Source: CAZKFA01 sp964551925
GTDB lineage: Bacteria > Cyanobacteriota > Vampirovibrionia > LMEP-6097
DNA length: 62,604 nucleotides
Direction of reading: 5' to 3'
Assembly: GCA_964551925.1 (NCBI GenBank)
Contig: CAZKFA010000004.1
Coordinates: 1-62,604, forward strand
The position numbers and the translations under genes were made by a program. Position 1 is the first letter of the stretch, and each line of letters opens with the position of its first letter. Of this stretch, positions 8,620-16,192 are shown piece by piece. A model generated the notes under the pieces. That model saw only the letters and a list, made by a program, of their open reading frames with translations, was not told where the DNA came from and made no database searches.

Positions 8620-10269
8620 ATGAAACTATTAAATCGCATATTCTTAATCACAACTGCTTTATTAGCACTAAACTTCCTTGTAATCTCGTATTTCCAGCCT
8701 ATAAGATTTGTCACCGAAGATCTTGGTAGGCATATTAGTAATGGAGCTTGGATAATAAATGCTTTAAACCATCATCTTGACCTGCACACACATAGCCCTC
8801 TCTATAGTAATTTTTATTCTTATACTGAGCCTAGGTTTGCTGTTGATAATCACCATTGGCTATTTGGTGTTTTTATTTTTTTTGTTCATAAGTTTTTTGG
8901 TTTCACAGGAATATCTATTGCAAGCTTCTTATTGATTAGCCTCTCGTTAGTGTTTATCTATCTGACAGCCCGATCTTTATCAAACTCTACGACAGCTTGG
9001 TTTGTACTAATGCTCGTATTACCGCCTATGTTGTGGCGAGTAGGACCAAGACCAGAGCTCTTTAGTTATCTATTTTTTAGCCTAGAATTCTATCTTTTAA
9101 CGTTATATTCTCTAAACAAGATCAAGCTCAAACCAGTTCTCATCATACTCAGCGTAATGATGATGCTCTGGGTCAATATCCATATATTTTTCATTTTTGG
9201 TCTTTTTTTACTGGTGCTATTTTACCTCAATAGCATCAAACGCAGCGACTTAGACAAAACTACTAATCGAATCAGCAATATCACAATTAAGAATAATTTC
9301 TTTATTCTAATAGGAGCCTCACTAGCTGCACTATTTATCAATCCATTTGGCATCAATGCTATTATTGAGCCTTTTTTAATTTTCAAATCCTATGGTTATA
9401 CCGTATTTGAGAACCAACCTATATTCTTTGTTCAGAAGCGCAATCCAGGTAATCCAATTTATATACTAACTGAACTCGCTACTATTATTACAATACTAAG
9501 TTTCATCATCAAGATCGGTAATTTCAAAAATCTGAAAAATTTACTTCTAAAAAAACACCGTGAATACAGTATGGATCTACTCAATCTTATATTATTTACA
9601 GCTATTACTATACTAGCCTTCAAAATCAATCGGGTACTGACTTTGGCTGGCTTCTGTATGGTCCCAATACTTGCTTATAACCTATACTTAAAGCGAACAA
9701 GCTACGCAAATTTCTTTGCAAAGTTTAAAATACCTCTAAGCGTAATCTATGCAGTTCCGATCATTGCATTACTGACTTATTTCAATATATTTTTCTGCAT
9801 GGTTCTGAAGCGTAATATTACTTCAAAATTCATAGCATTGCCCGATAATATAAATAGATCAGCTAATTTTATCAAAAAATTTAACATACCGGGACCAATG
9901 TTTAATAACTATGATATAGGTGGCTATGTAATTTATCATTTATTTCCAAAGTGGCGATGTTTCGTTGATAATAGACCAGAAGCCTATAGTTATAACTTCT
10001 TCAAGAAAGTCTATGAACCAATGCAAGCTAATGAAGATGTTTGGCATGCTATTGATGCTAGGTATAAATTTAACATCATTTATTTCTATCGGTTAGATAT
10101 GACTCGAGACGCTCAACCATTCTTAGTCAAACGCCTTAAAGACCCAGAATGGGTACCTGTTTTCGTTGATAACTGGACATTAATTCTAGTGCGTAACACA
10201 GAAATCAATAGGGCTATCATAGAGAAATTTGCTTTACCAAAAAAAATGTTTAAAGCAAAGTATTCCTAG
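8620..10269 (+). CDS. multipass membrane protein, GT-C glycosyltransferase-like (paralogue 2)
   Basis: A 549-residue paralogue of the preceding gene that keeps every landmark: EDLGRHI in the first loop, NHHWLFG, RPELFSYLFFSLEFYLL, NPFGI, KINR, NNYDIGGYVIYHLFP, FVDNRPEAY and DPEWVPVFVDNWTLILVRN. The two copies have clearly diverged, so the duplication is old and the two may attach different sugars or act in sequence. The start has a good Shine-Dalgarno (AGGAG about 9 nt upstream of ATG 8620), as expected for an internal operon gene. It is the last gene of the operon; pyrE has its own promoter 28 nt downstream. Confidence 0.65.
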   Translation: MKLLNRIFLITTALLALNFLVISYFQPIRFVTEDLGRHISNGAWIINALNHHLDLHTHSPLYSNFYSYTEPRFAVDNHHWLFGVFIFFVHKFFGFTGISIASFLLISLSLVFIYLTARSLSNSTTAWFVLMLVLPPMLWRVGPRPELFSYLFFSLEFYLLTLYSLNKIKLKPVLIILSVMMMLWVNIHIFFIFGLFLLVLFYLNSIKRSDLDKTTNRISNITIKNNFFILIGASLAALFINPFGINAIIEPFLIFKSYGYTVFENQPIFFVQKRNPGNPIYILTELATIITILSFIIKIGNFKNLKNLLLKKHREYSMDLLNLILFTAITILAFKINRVLTLAGFCMVPILAYNLYLKRTSYANFFAKFKIPLSVIYAVPIIALLTYFNIFFCMVLKRNITSKFIALPDNINRSANFIKKFNIPGPMFNNYDIGGYVIYHLFPKWRCFVDNRPEAYSYNFFKKVYEPMQANEDVWHAIDARYKFNIIYFYRLDMTRDAQPFLVKRLKDPEWVPVFVDNWTLILVRNTEINRAIIEKFALPKKMFKAKYS

Positions 10270-10285
10270 GATCTATTAGGCTTGT

Positions 10286-10291
10286 TATAAT
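10286..10291 (+). promoter_or_regulatory. -10 box of pyrE
   Basis: TATAAT preceded by TGT, ending 6 nt before ATG 10298. Separates pyrE from the glycosyltransferase operon. Confidence 0.65.
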
Positions 10292-10297
10292 TCAGCT

Positions 10298-10942
10298 ATG
10301 CAATCACAAGCCAACTCCACTGAACTCATTGCCCAGAGCCTACTAGAGGTTAACGCAGTCTTCTTGCGTCCTCAGGATATGTTCACATGGAGTTCGGGTA
10401 TCAAGTCACCAATTTACTGTGACAACAGAATTACTTTAGCTTATCCAGAACTGCGTAACTCAATCAGAGACTATTTTATAAATCTCATTAATAGTAATTT
10501 TCCGCAAGCTGACCTAATCGCAGGCGTAGCTACAGCCGGTATACCACAAGCCGCTATTATTGCGGATCATATGAACTTACCACTTGCTTATGTACGTTCC
10601 AAGAATAAAGATCATGGACGCACTAATCTCATTGAAGGCCAAATCAAGAAAGGAGCTAAGGCAATAGTTATAGAAGATCTAATCTCAACCGGCGGCAGTT
10701 CTATCAATGCCATCGAGAATCTACAAGCAGCAGGAGTAGAGGTTTTGGGCTTACTTGCAATCTTCAGTTATAACTTGCCCTTAGCTGATAAACAATTAGC
10801 TGCTCTTGGGATACCGGTACATAGCTTAAGTAATTACGACGTCTTGATTAAAATCGCTCTAAAGAAAAAACTAATTAATGAAAATGATTTTGAAGTACTA
10901 AACAATTGGCGTTCAACTCTTATTACAAACACGGCTAGCTAA
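10298..10942 (+). CDS. pyrE: orotate phosphoribosyltransferase
   Basis: A 214-residue PyrE that makes OMP from orotate and PRPP. It carries the PRPP loop AIVIEDLISTGGSSINAIENL (~125-145), the orotate-binding WSSGIKSPIYCDNR (~30-43), GVATAGIPQAAI and the flexible loop KNKDHGRTNLIEG. The start is fixed by TATAAT 10286-10291 with upstream TGT, ending 6 nt before ATG 10298, so the mRNA should be leaderless. Its last 30 nt overlap the end of the convergent deaminase-like gene. Other pyrimidine genes lie scattered in this window (pyrK, pyrB, pyrD, pyrF). Confidence 0.95.
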   Translation: MQSQANSTELIAQSLLEVNAVFLRPQDMFTWSSGIKSPIYCDNRITLAYPELRNSIRDYFINLINSNFPQADLIAGVATAGIPQAAIIADHMNLPLAYVRSKNKDHGRTNLIEGQIKKGAKAIVIEDLISTGGSSINAIENLQAAGVEVLGLLAIFSYNLPLADKQLAALGIPVHSLSNYDVLIKIALKKKLINENDFEVLNNWRSTLITNTAS

Positions 10943-11617
10943 TTGTGTTTCCATTTTCAAGCGAGGTATTAACTCACTAGAAAAAATTTTATAGTTAACA
11001 ATCGTAGAACCCATAGAGACCGTGTGTACAAGCTGATCTGATAATGTACTGCCACCTTCCAAGAACTCACGGTGATGGTTATCATCAAGAATCAAGATTA
11101 AATGCCCTCCATTAGCAACAAGGGCTTGCATATATTTAGAATTACAATCACTACATGGCAAAAGTTTCTCCGCTACATGGTGATGAGTAGAGGCTTGTTT
11201 TCTATACAAAAATATCATTTTCAAATCATTATTAGTTAAATGATCTACATCAGCGGCAGAAATCGCAGCCTGTCTTTCAGCACAATTGCGATACTCTGTC
11301 CGAGCAAATTTATCTTTTGACTCTGGATCAATATTAGCGCCAGCATGAATAAATAATTTCTTATCACGATGATAGAATAGCAGCGCACTATAAGAAGCCC
11401 CAGAGATTGGACAAATAGATTTCTCACTTACGGTGAGCATTGTTTGCTGAATTAAGAGCCATGCTCGTTTCTCTTGCTCAGTCCAATAACCTGATTTACC
11501 GGTCTGAATTACGTTATAAAGCTCTGAGATATCATTATTATTCTCAAGATCAAGTAATTTAGAGCCTGTATATTTTCGTTCGATACCAATCTCCTTCAAG
11601 ATAAGAATATCTTTCAC
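10913..11617 (-). CDS. cytidine deaminase-like zinc enzyme
   Basis: A 234-residue protein with a cytidine deaminase fold. The zinc site is intact: C112-A-E114 (NCAERQAA) with the catalytic Glu, and P154-C-x2-C (C155, C158). The upstream GANIDPES motif matches the substrate-binding G-N-E region of tetrameric CDAs. It is longer than a standard ~130-residue CDA, with an extra ~65-residue N-terminal helix region and a C-terminal ~50 residues. It could salvage cytidine or be a related deaminase. The start is GTG 11617 with a possible -10 box (TAATAT) 9 nt upstream. It overlaps pyrE tail to tail. Confidence 0.75.
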   Translation of the reverse strand: MKDILILKEIGIERKYTGSKLLDLENNNDISELYNVIQTGKSGYWTEQEKRAWLLIQQTMLTVSEKSICPISGASYSALLFYHRDKKLFIHAGANIDPESKDKFARTEYRNCAERQAAISAADVDHLTNNDLKMIFLYRKQASTHHHVAEKLLPCSDCNSKYMQALVANGGHLILILDDNHHREFLEGGSTLSDQLVHTVSMGSTIVNYKIFSSELIPRLKMETQLASRVCNKS

Positions 11618-11626
11618 CTAGGGTAC

Positions 11627-11632
11627 ATATTA
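11627..11632 (-). promoter_or_regulatory. possible -10 box of the deaminase-like gene
   Basis: TAATAT on the minus strand, 9 nt before GTG 11617. Weaker than the others. Confidence 0.4.
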
Positions 11633-11697
11633 TTCCCAAATATTGTTTTTTCTAACAAAAATAGTGAAAAAACCAGATTTGAAGCCATTTTATTTGC

Positions 11698-11703
11698 TAA
11701 GAT
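11698..11703 (+). promoter_or_regulatory. -10 box of the response regulator
   Basis: TAAGAT preceded by TGC, ending 8 nt before ATG 11712. Confidence 0.6.
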
Positions 11704-11711
11704 CATAGTTC

Positions 11712-12419
11712 ATGACTCTTAAAAGCAAAGACGCAAAAGATACCAAGGTTCTTATTATTGAAGACGAAGCTCAAATTACTAGATTAATAGAGCTTGAATT
11801 AAAGTACGAAGGCTACAACGTAGTCACCGCCGTTGATGGCATCGAAGGTCTCAAAACCATTCGTGAAGCTCATCCTGATCTAGTACTCTTGGATTGCATG
11901 CTACCAAACCTTTCTGGTGAAGATGTTTGCAAGCAAGTGCGCAGCAGTTCTGATGATGTGCCGATCATTATGATTACGGCTAAAGACAGTATTGAAGACA
12001 AAGTCAAAGGTTTAGATTTCGGTGCTGATGACTATCTCATCAAACCCTTTGCCACTGAAGAGTTACTAGCTCGCATTAGAGCTGTGCTACGGAGACGCAA
12101 TGGTGGCAGCGCTCACGGCACTCTAGAATACAAAGATTTATGGTTAGACCAATTAAATCGCCTTGCGAAGCGCGGTGGTGAAGAACTAGAACTGCGCAGT
12201 AAAGAGTTCTCTTTGCTTAGAGTGTTTATGATGAACCCAGAGCAATATCTAACTCGTGAGACTTTGTTCAATAAAGTTTGGGGCTATGACTTCATCGGCG
12301 AAAGCAACGTGATAGAAGTTTATATTCGTTATTTAAGATCTAAGCTCAAAGAAAAAACTCTTGGTAAGCTAATCCACACCAAACGTGGTGAAGGTTATAT
12401 GCTTAAGCTTTTCGACTAG
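11712..12419 (+). CDS. OmpR/PhoB-family response regulator
   Basis: A 235-residue two-component regulator. The receiver domain (~11-125) keeps the acidic pair E17/D18, the phospho-acceptor D61 (LLDCMLPNLSGE), T89 and K111. The winged-helix DNA-binding domain (~135-234) ends in ESNVIEVYIRYLRSKL and HTKRGEGYMLKL, the RpaA/RpaB/ManR-like type common in Cyanobacteria and Gram-positives. No histidine kinase is adjacent. The start at ATG 11712 is 8 nt after TGC-TAAGAT (11698-11703), so it is probably leaderless. Its stop codon lies inside the left arm of a 23-bp inverted repeat (12417-12540). Confidence 0.92.
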   Translation: MTLKSKDAKDTKVLIIEDEAQITRLIELELKYEGYNVVTAVDGIEGLKTIREAHPDLVLLDCMLPNLSGEDVCKQVRSSSDDVPIIMITAKDSIEDKVKGLDFGADDYLIKPFATEELLARIRAVLRRRNGGSAHGTLEYKDLWLDQLNRLAKRGGEELELRSKEFSLLRVFMMNPEQYLTRETLFNKVWGYDFIGESNVIEVYIRYLRSKLKEKTLGKLIHTKRGEGYMLKLFD

Positions 12420-12540
12420 ACTCGTCAGGAAATGACTCATAGCTGCGTTATACTCGTCCTCAAAATTATCATTGACGGGTAGTCAACTCAAATTTTTCGT
12501 CCTCGCAAGCCTTGCTCTGAGTCATTTCCTGACGAGTCTA
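12417..12540. repeat. inverted-repeat element A
   Basis: A 124-bp unit with perfect 23-bp terminal inverted repeats (12417-12439 and 12518-12540; inner part CTCGTCAGGAAATGACTCA). The left arm contains the response regulator stop codon, the right arm the last lgt codons and stop. The interior (12443-12504, minus-strand reading) holds a core also found in the element upstream of elbB. It could be a bidirectional terminator, a structured RNA or a MITE. Confidence 0.75.
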
Positions 12541-13286
12541 CTAATCAATAGTAAGACAACCGCAATCCCAATAGACAAAAGACTTATAACAGTAGCTGCT
12601 GGCAGCGCGCCTATCATTAGACTATCGGTTCTAATACTTTCGATAACTAATCGTCCAATAGAATAAAGAATTAAATAGCTCGCAATTAATCTCAAGGAAG
12701 CTCGCTTACTCTGATCGTAGAAATTCTTAAACAAGTAGTAGAGCACCACAAATATGATAAGATCCCAAATCGATTCATACAAAAAAGTAGGGTGATGATA
12801 TTGACCCGTTGAGCTAATATATAAGCCCCATGGCAATTGGGTTACAGAGCCATAGGCTTCTTCATTAAAAAAATTACCCCAGCGTCCAATCGCTTGAGCC
12901 AGAGGTAGTACTGTAACTATAAGAGAAAATTTCTTCAAATAATTTGATTTCGATTTCAACAGATACGAACCAAGAAAAGCACCTAATAAACCACCTTGAA
13001 TACTCTGGCCACCTAGCCAGATCTGTGGTATCTCTAGTGGATGAAGATAGAAATACTCCCAATTAAGAATGACAAACCATAGCCTAGCTCCAACTAAACC
13101 TGATACAAGAATCGTAATTGCAAAATCACTTAGCTCATCTTCTACAATCGGCTCAGAGAGTGATTTGGCCAGCCTTGTAGCGACAGTATAAGCTACTAAA
13201 AAAGCAAGCGCCGTAAGCAGTCCATACCACCTGACAGTTAATGATCCAAGCTCGCACAATATTGGTCCTGGTGATTGAAATATCAT
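12522..13286 (-). CDS. lgt: prolipoprotein diacylglyceryl transferase
   Basis: A 254-residue multipass inner-membrane enzyme that moves diacylglycerol from phosphatidylglycerol to the lipobox Cys. The signature GRWGNFFNEEAYG lies at 134-146, with WLGGQSIQGGLLGA before it and YHHPTFLYES after it. Its natural substrates here would include the lipoprotein at 633-1205. The start overlaps the sugar transferase stop (ATGA, 13283-13286), so it is the third gene of the fliI operon. Its stop codon and last five codons form part of the right arm of the 23-bp inverted repeat at 12518-12540. Confidence 0.95.
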   Translation of the reverse strand: MIFQSPGPILCELGSLTVRWYGLLTALAFLVAYTVATRLAKSLSEPIVEDELSDFAITILVSGLVGARLWFVILNWEYFYLHPLEIPQIWLGGQSIQGGLLGAFLGSYLLKSKSNYLKKFSLIVTVLPLAQAIGRWGNFFNEEAYGSVTQLPWGLYISSTGQYHHPTFLYESIWDLIIFVVLYYLFKNFYDQSKRASLRLIASYLILYSIGRLVIESIRTDSLMIGALPAATVISLLSIGIAVVLLLISRLVRK

Positions 13287-13903
13287 TTACTAGGAGATTT
13301 GGAATTCAAATCATAAACTCCTTTTCTTGAGATCAATACAAAAAATGTTCTAACAATAATCCAAATATCTAAGAAAAAGTTATTATGCTTGGCGTACCAG
13401 CAATCCAACTCCATACGCTTATCATAAGGAATGGAATTGCGTCCATTAACTTGAGTCCAGCCAGTCAAACCAGGTTTAACCTGAAGCTTGGCTCTATCTT
13501 CAGCACTAAAGTGTCCAACCTGCACTGGCAAAGCCGGTCTAGGACCGACAATACTCATATCACCAAATAATACGTTCAGAAGCTGTGGTGTCTCATCAAG
13601 ACTTGTAGAGCGCAGAAATTCCCCAAAGCGAGTAATCCTATCATCACTGCCAGATTCAGCCAAGCGATTAGGATCAGCATCAGCTCTCATAGTACGAAAT
13701 TTATAACAATTGAACTCTCTACCATCACGTCCAACTCGTTGATGAATATATAAAGCTGATCCGGGTGAATCGAGCTTAATAAAAATAAACAATATTATCC
13801 ACAGAGGAATAAATAAGGGCAAGACCAAAATGGTGATTATTAAATCTAATATTCTTTTGGCTGAATTATTCAGTATTCTAAGCACAATAACATTATACGT
13901 CAT
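13283..13903 (-). CDS. undecaprenyl-phosphate sugar phosphotransferase (bacterial sugar transferase)
   Basis: A 206-residue monotopic phosphoglycosyl transferase that starts a polysaccharide or glycan on undecaprenyl phosphate. It has an N-terminal hydrophobic reentrant helix (~17-46), the KFRTMRADAD acidic motif, LRSTSLDETPQLLNVLFGDMS with the catalytic Asp-Glu pair, SIVGPRPALP and PGLTGWTQVNGRN. It is the short catalytic-only form without the N-terminal membrane block of WbaP. It lies 17 nt after fliI and overlaps lgt by 4 nt, in a mixed flagellar/envelope operon. Confidence 0.93.
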   Translation of the reverse strand: MTYNVIVLRILNNSAKRILDLIITILVLPLFIPLWIILFIFIKLDSPGSALYIHQRVGRDGREFNCYKFRTMRADADPNRLAESGSDDRITRFGEFLRSTSLDETPQLLNVLFGDMSIVGPRPALPVQVGHFSAEDRAKLQVKPGLTGWTQVNGRNSIPYDKRMELDCWYAKHNNFFLDIWIIVRTFFVLISRKGVYDLNSKSPSK

Positions 13904-13920
13904 TGCAAGAAGAGGTAAAG

Positions 13921-15303
13921 CTAAGTAATTATAGACCTAAGTCGTTGCAGAGTATCTTTAAAACTCACGGGCTCGTAGATACCTTGACGCAAGAACTGAT
14001 CAATAGCAGGTTTCAGCTCTATCGCCCTATCAATCACTTCACTAGAGCCGCGCTCATAAGCACCAATATTTATCAAATCTTCGTTCTCATTATAGACTGC
14101 CATCAAGTTACGCAATTCACCAGCTAATTGTTGCTGCTCTTTACTGGTAATATCAGGAAATAAACGACTTACACTAGCTAGTATATCTATTGAAGGAAAA
14201 TGATTACGTGCAGCAATTTTACGAGAGAGTACAATATGCCCATCAAGCACTCCGCGTGTAGTATCAGCAATAGGCTCATTCATATCATCACCTTCAACAA
14301 GCACCGCATAAATTGCAGTGATAGAACCCTTGTCAGATTTACCAGCACGCTCTAATACTCTTGGGATCAAAGAAAACACACTAGGAGTATAACCCTTCAT
14401 CGTAGGAGGCTCTCCAATAGCAAGTCCTACGTCCCTAGCTGCCATTGCCATACGCGTAACACTATCAACCATCAATAGTACTTTTTTACCTTGGTCTCTG
14501 AAATACTCAGCAACAGTAGTAGCTGTTAATAAACATTTCATTCTCATCATCGCAGGCTTATCACCAGTAGCAATAATACAGACTGATCTTTTCATGCCTT
14601 CTTCGCCCAAACTTGCTTCAATAAAATCCTGAACCTCTCTACCCCGCTCACCGACTAAGGCAATGACGTTGATCTCAGCATCAGAGTAACGAGCAATCAT
14701 ACCCATCAAAGTACTTTTACCAACACCAGATCCAGCAAATAATCCTATACGCTGTCCTTCACCAAAAGTTAAAGTTGCATCAATTGCTTTCACTCCGCAG
14801 GAAAAAACTTCTTTAATACGTGGTCTACCATAAGAATCTGGTGGCGCTTGCTCTATCCCTCTAAACTCGTCATAGATTGGCTTTGGTCTATGATCCATTG
14901 GCTCACCCATCGGATCAATCACTCGTCCAAGTAAAGCATTAGATACTCCTATCTCCAAAGTTTTACCAGTAGGATAAACCTTAGATCCTTGACTAACTCC
15001 ACGACCATCATCCAACAACAATAGTAAGGCAGTACGCTCTCTAAAACCCAATACCTCAGCGAGTTTCTCAGTACCATCACTATTAACAATCGTACAAATC
15101 TCACCAATTTTAGATCCCGGAAGATGTGCTTCAAGCAATAGCCCAACTACTTTACTGACATAGCCGTACCACTGACGTGGATCAAGATTGGTTAGAGCTT
15201 TTTTTGTTTTTAGAACTGTTTGGTCAGCAACATTAATCAAACCCTGCAACAAGTCACCTTGGTCGGGTCCTAAATTTTCTTGATTGCCGCTATTGTTAGG
15301 CAC
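13921..15303 (-). CDS. fliI: flagellar export ATPase FliI
   Basis: The ATPase of the flagellar type III export apparatus, 460 residues from the start chosen here. Walker A is GSGVGKST (~191-198), followed by LVGERGREVQDFIE, the Walker B region KVLLMVDSVTRMA and GEPPTMKGYTPSVFSLIPRVLERAG. The frame stays open to an ATG at 15357, but that extension is a hydrophobic stretch read from a poly-T tract. The better start is GTG 15303: TATAGT (15310-15315) ends 6 nt before it, the geometry seen for other first genes here. No other flagellar export gene is next to it; the gene leads an operon with a sugar transferase and lgt. Confidence 0.93.
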   Translation of the reverse strand: MPNNSGNQENLGPDQGDLLQGLINVADQTVLKTKKALTNLDPRQWYGYVSKVVGLLLEAHLPGSKIGEICTIVNSDGTEKLAEVLGFRERTALLLLLDDGRGVSQGSKVYPTGKTLEIGVSNALLGRVIDPMGEPMDHRPKPIYDEFRGIEQAPPDSYGRPRIKEVFSCGVKAIDATLTFGEGQRIGLFAGSGVGKSTLMGMIARYSDAEINVIALVGERGREVQDFIEASLGEEGMKRSVCIIATGDKPAMMRMKCLLTATTVAEYFRDQGKKVLLMVDSVTRMAMAARDVGLAIGEPPTMKGYTPSVFSLIPRVLERAGKSDKGSITAIYAVLVEGDDMNEPIADTTRGVLDGHIVLSRKIAARNHFPSIDILASVSRLFPDITSKEQQQLAGELRNLMAVYNENEDLINIGAYERGSSEVIDRAIELKPAIDQFLRQGIYEPVSFKDTLQRLRSIIT

Positions 15304-15309
15304 TATAAG

Positions 15310-15315
15310 ACTATA
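15310..15315 (-). promoter_or_regulatory. -10 box of fliI
   Basis: TATAGT on the minus strand within TTTTTTTGGGTATATAGTC, ending 6 nt before GTG 15303. The same 19 bases recur upstream of clpB. Confidence 0.55.
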
Positions 15316-15371
15316 TACCCAAAAAAAACCAAAAACTTGCAGAAAAACAGTAATCACTCAGCCAACAAGTC

Positions 15372-15400
15372 TTGACAAGATAATATGTACTTGCTAATAT
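15372..15400 (+). promoter_or_regulatory. complete promoter of the gene at 15409
   Basis: TTGACA (15372-15377), 17-nt spacer, TGC and TAATAT (15395-15400). The -10 ends 8 nt before ATG 15409; the clearest sigma-70-type promoter in the window. Confidence 0.75.
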
Positions 15401-15408
15401 TAATATTT

Positions 15409-15888
15409 ATGACACAAATTCAAGGTCATTTTAACTTTGAAGCCCCAATTATAAAACAAAAAATCTTCAGCACAGGACAAGTGGCAAACTGGTTAGCTAG
15501 ATTTAAAGCTAATGACCTATTTGAATTATTAACAAATGAAATCAACTCTGAGCATGGCCATAGAGAAATTGAACAAGCTCATAAAAAATTCAAGAAATTC
15601 CCAACTCCACAATATCCAACACAAGAACAACTCTATCAACCGCTCAATACGAATAATATTAGTAGCCATGCTGATGGAATTTTACGCAGGCGAGATACTT
15701 ACCTGAAAACAGCAATCGAAACAAAAGACCCTCAAAAAATTTATCAAGTAACAATAAATATCAAAGCAGCTGCTGACTCTATTGTAAAGAAAGCAAGTCC
15801 CAGAGAACAACAGCATCAGTATTGGCACAGAAAAAGGCAACTAGCTCTACATAAAGAAAGAACTTGGAAACAAAGAATAGAGAGGTAA
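15409..15888 (+). CDS. hypothetical protein, unrecognised
   Basis: A 159-residue basic, mostly helical protein that I do not recognise. It is rich in Lys, Gln and His toward the C-terminus (HQYWHRKRQLALHKERTWKQRIER) and contains HGHREIEQAHKKFKKF in the middle. There is no signal peptide. An upstream ATG at 15385 exists, but the promoter decides against it: TTGACA (15372-15377), a 17-nt spacer and TAATAT (15395-15400) with upstream TGC end 8 nt before ATG 15409. It ends one base before the convergent rplW. A nucleic-acid-binding role is possible from the charge only. Confidence 0.65.
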   Translation: MTQIQGHFNFEAPIIKQKIFSTGQVANWLARFKANDLFELLTNEINSEHGHREIEQAHKKFKKFPTPQYPTQEQLYQPLNTNNISSHADGILRRRDTYLKTAIETKDPQKIYQVTINIKAAADSIVKKASPREQQHQYWHRKRQLALHKERTWKQRIER

Positions 15889-15889
15889 A

Positions 15890-16180
15890 TTAAATCTCTG
15901 GGAAGTATTCGATATGATCACCATCAACAGTGATAATAGCTTTCTTGCCATCAACTGCTTGCTTGCGACCTTTGGCTGTTCTTCTGGTTTTGCCAAGATT
16001 CTTAGCAACATTAACCTTAAGAACTTTATGGTTAGGGAAGAACTTAGCGAAGGCTTCACGCACATGATTTTTGTTAGCCCAATCAGGAATCGCAAAAGTA
16101 TATTTGCCGAACTTAGCTTGAATACTTGATTTCTCAGTAATAATTGGTCTTAGAAGTACTTCATTAATTGTATTTGACAT
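15890..16180 (-). CDS. rplW: 50S ribosomal protein L23
   Basis: A 96-residue L23 that lines the peptide exit tunnel and docks trigger factor and SRP. Visible marks: LLRPIITEKSS at the start, YTFAIPDWANKNHVREAFAKFF, and KVLKVNVAKNLGKTRRTAKGRK. It has a Shine-Dalgarno (AAGGA about 6 nt before ATG 16180) and lies 12 nt after rplD. The usual neighbours rplC upstream and rplB downstream are missing: the next gene is an unrelated convergent hypothetical. Confidence 0.97.
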   Translation of the reverse strand: MSNTINEVLLRPIITEKSSIQAKFGKYTFAIPDWANKNHVREAFAKFFPNHKVLKVNVAKNLGKTRRTAKGRKQAVDGKKAIITVDGDHIEYFPEI

Positions 16181-16192
16181 AATCTATCCTTA

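Noticed and set aside
15304..15357. Hydrophobic N-terminal extension of FliI from ATG 15357
   Set aside because: It is translated from a poly-T promoter tract; FliI has no membrane anchor, and GTG 15303 has a correctly placed -10 box.
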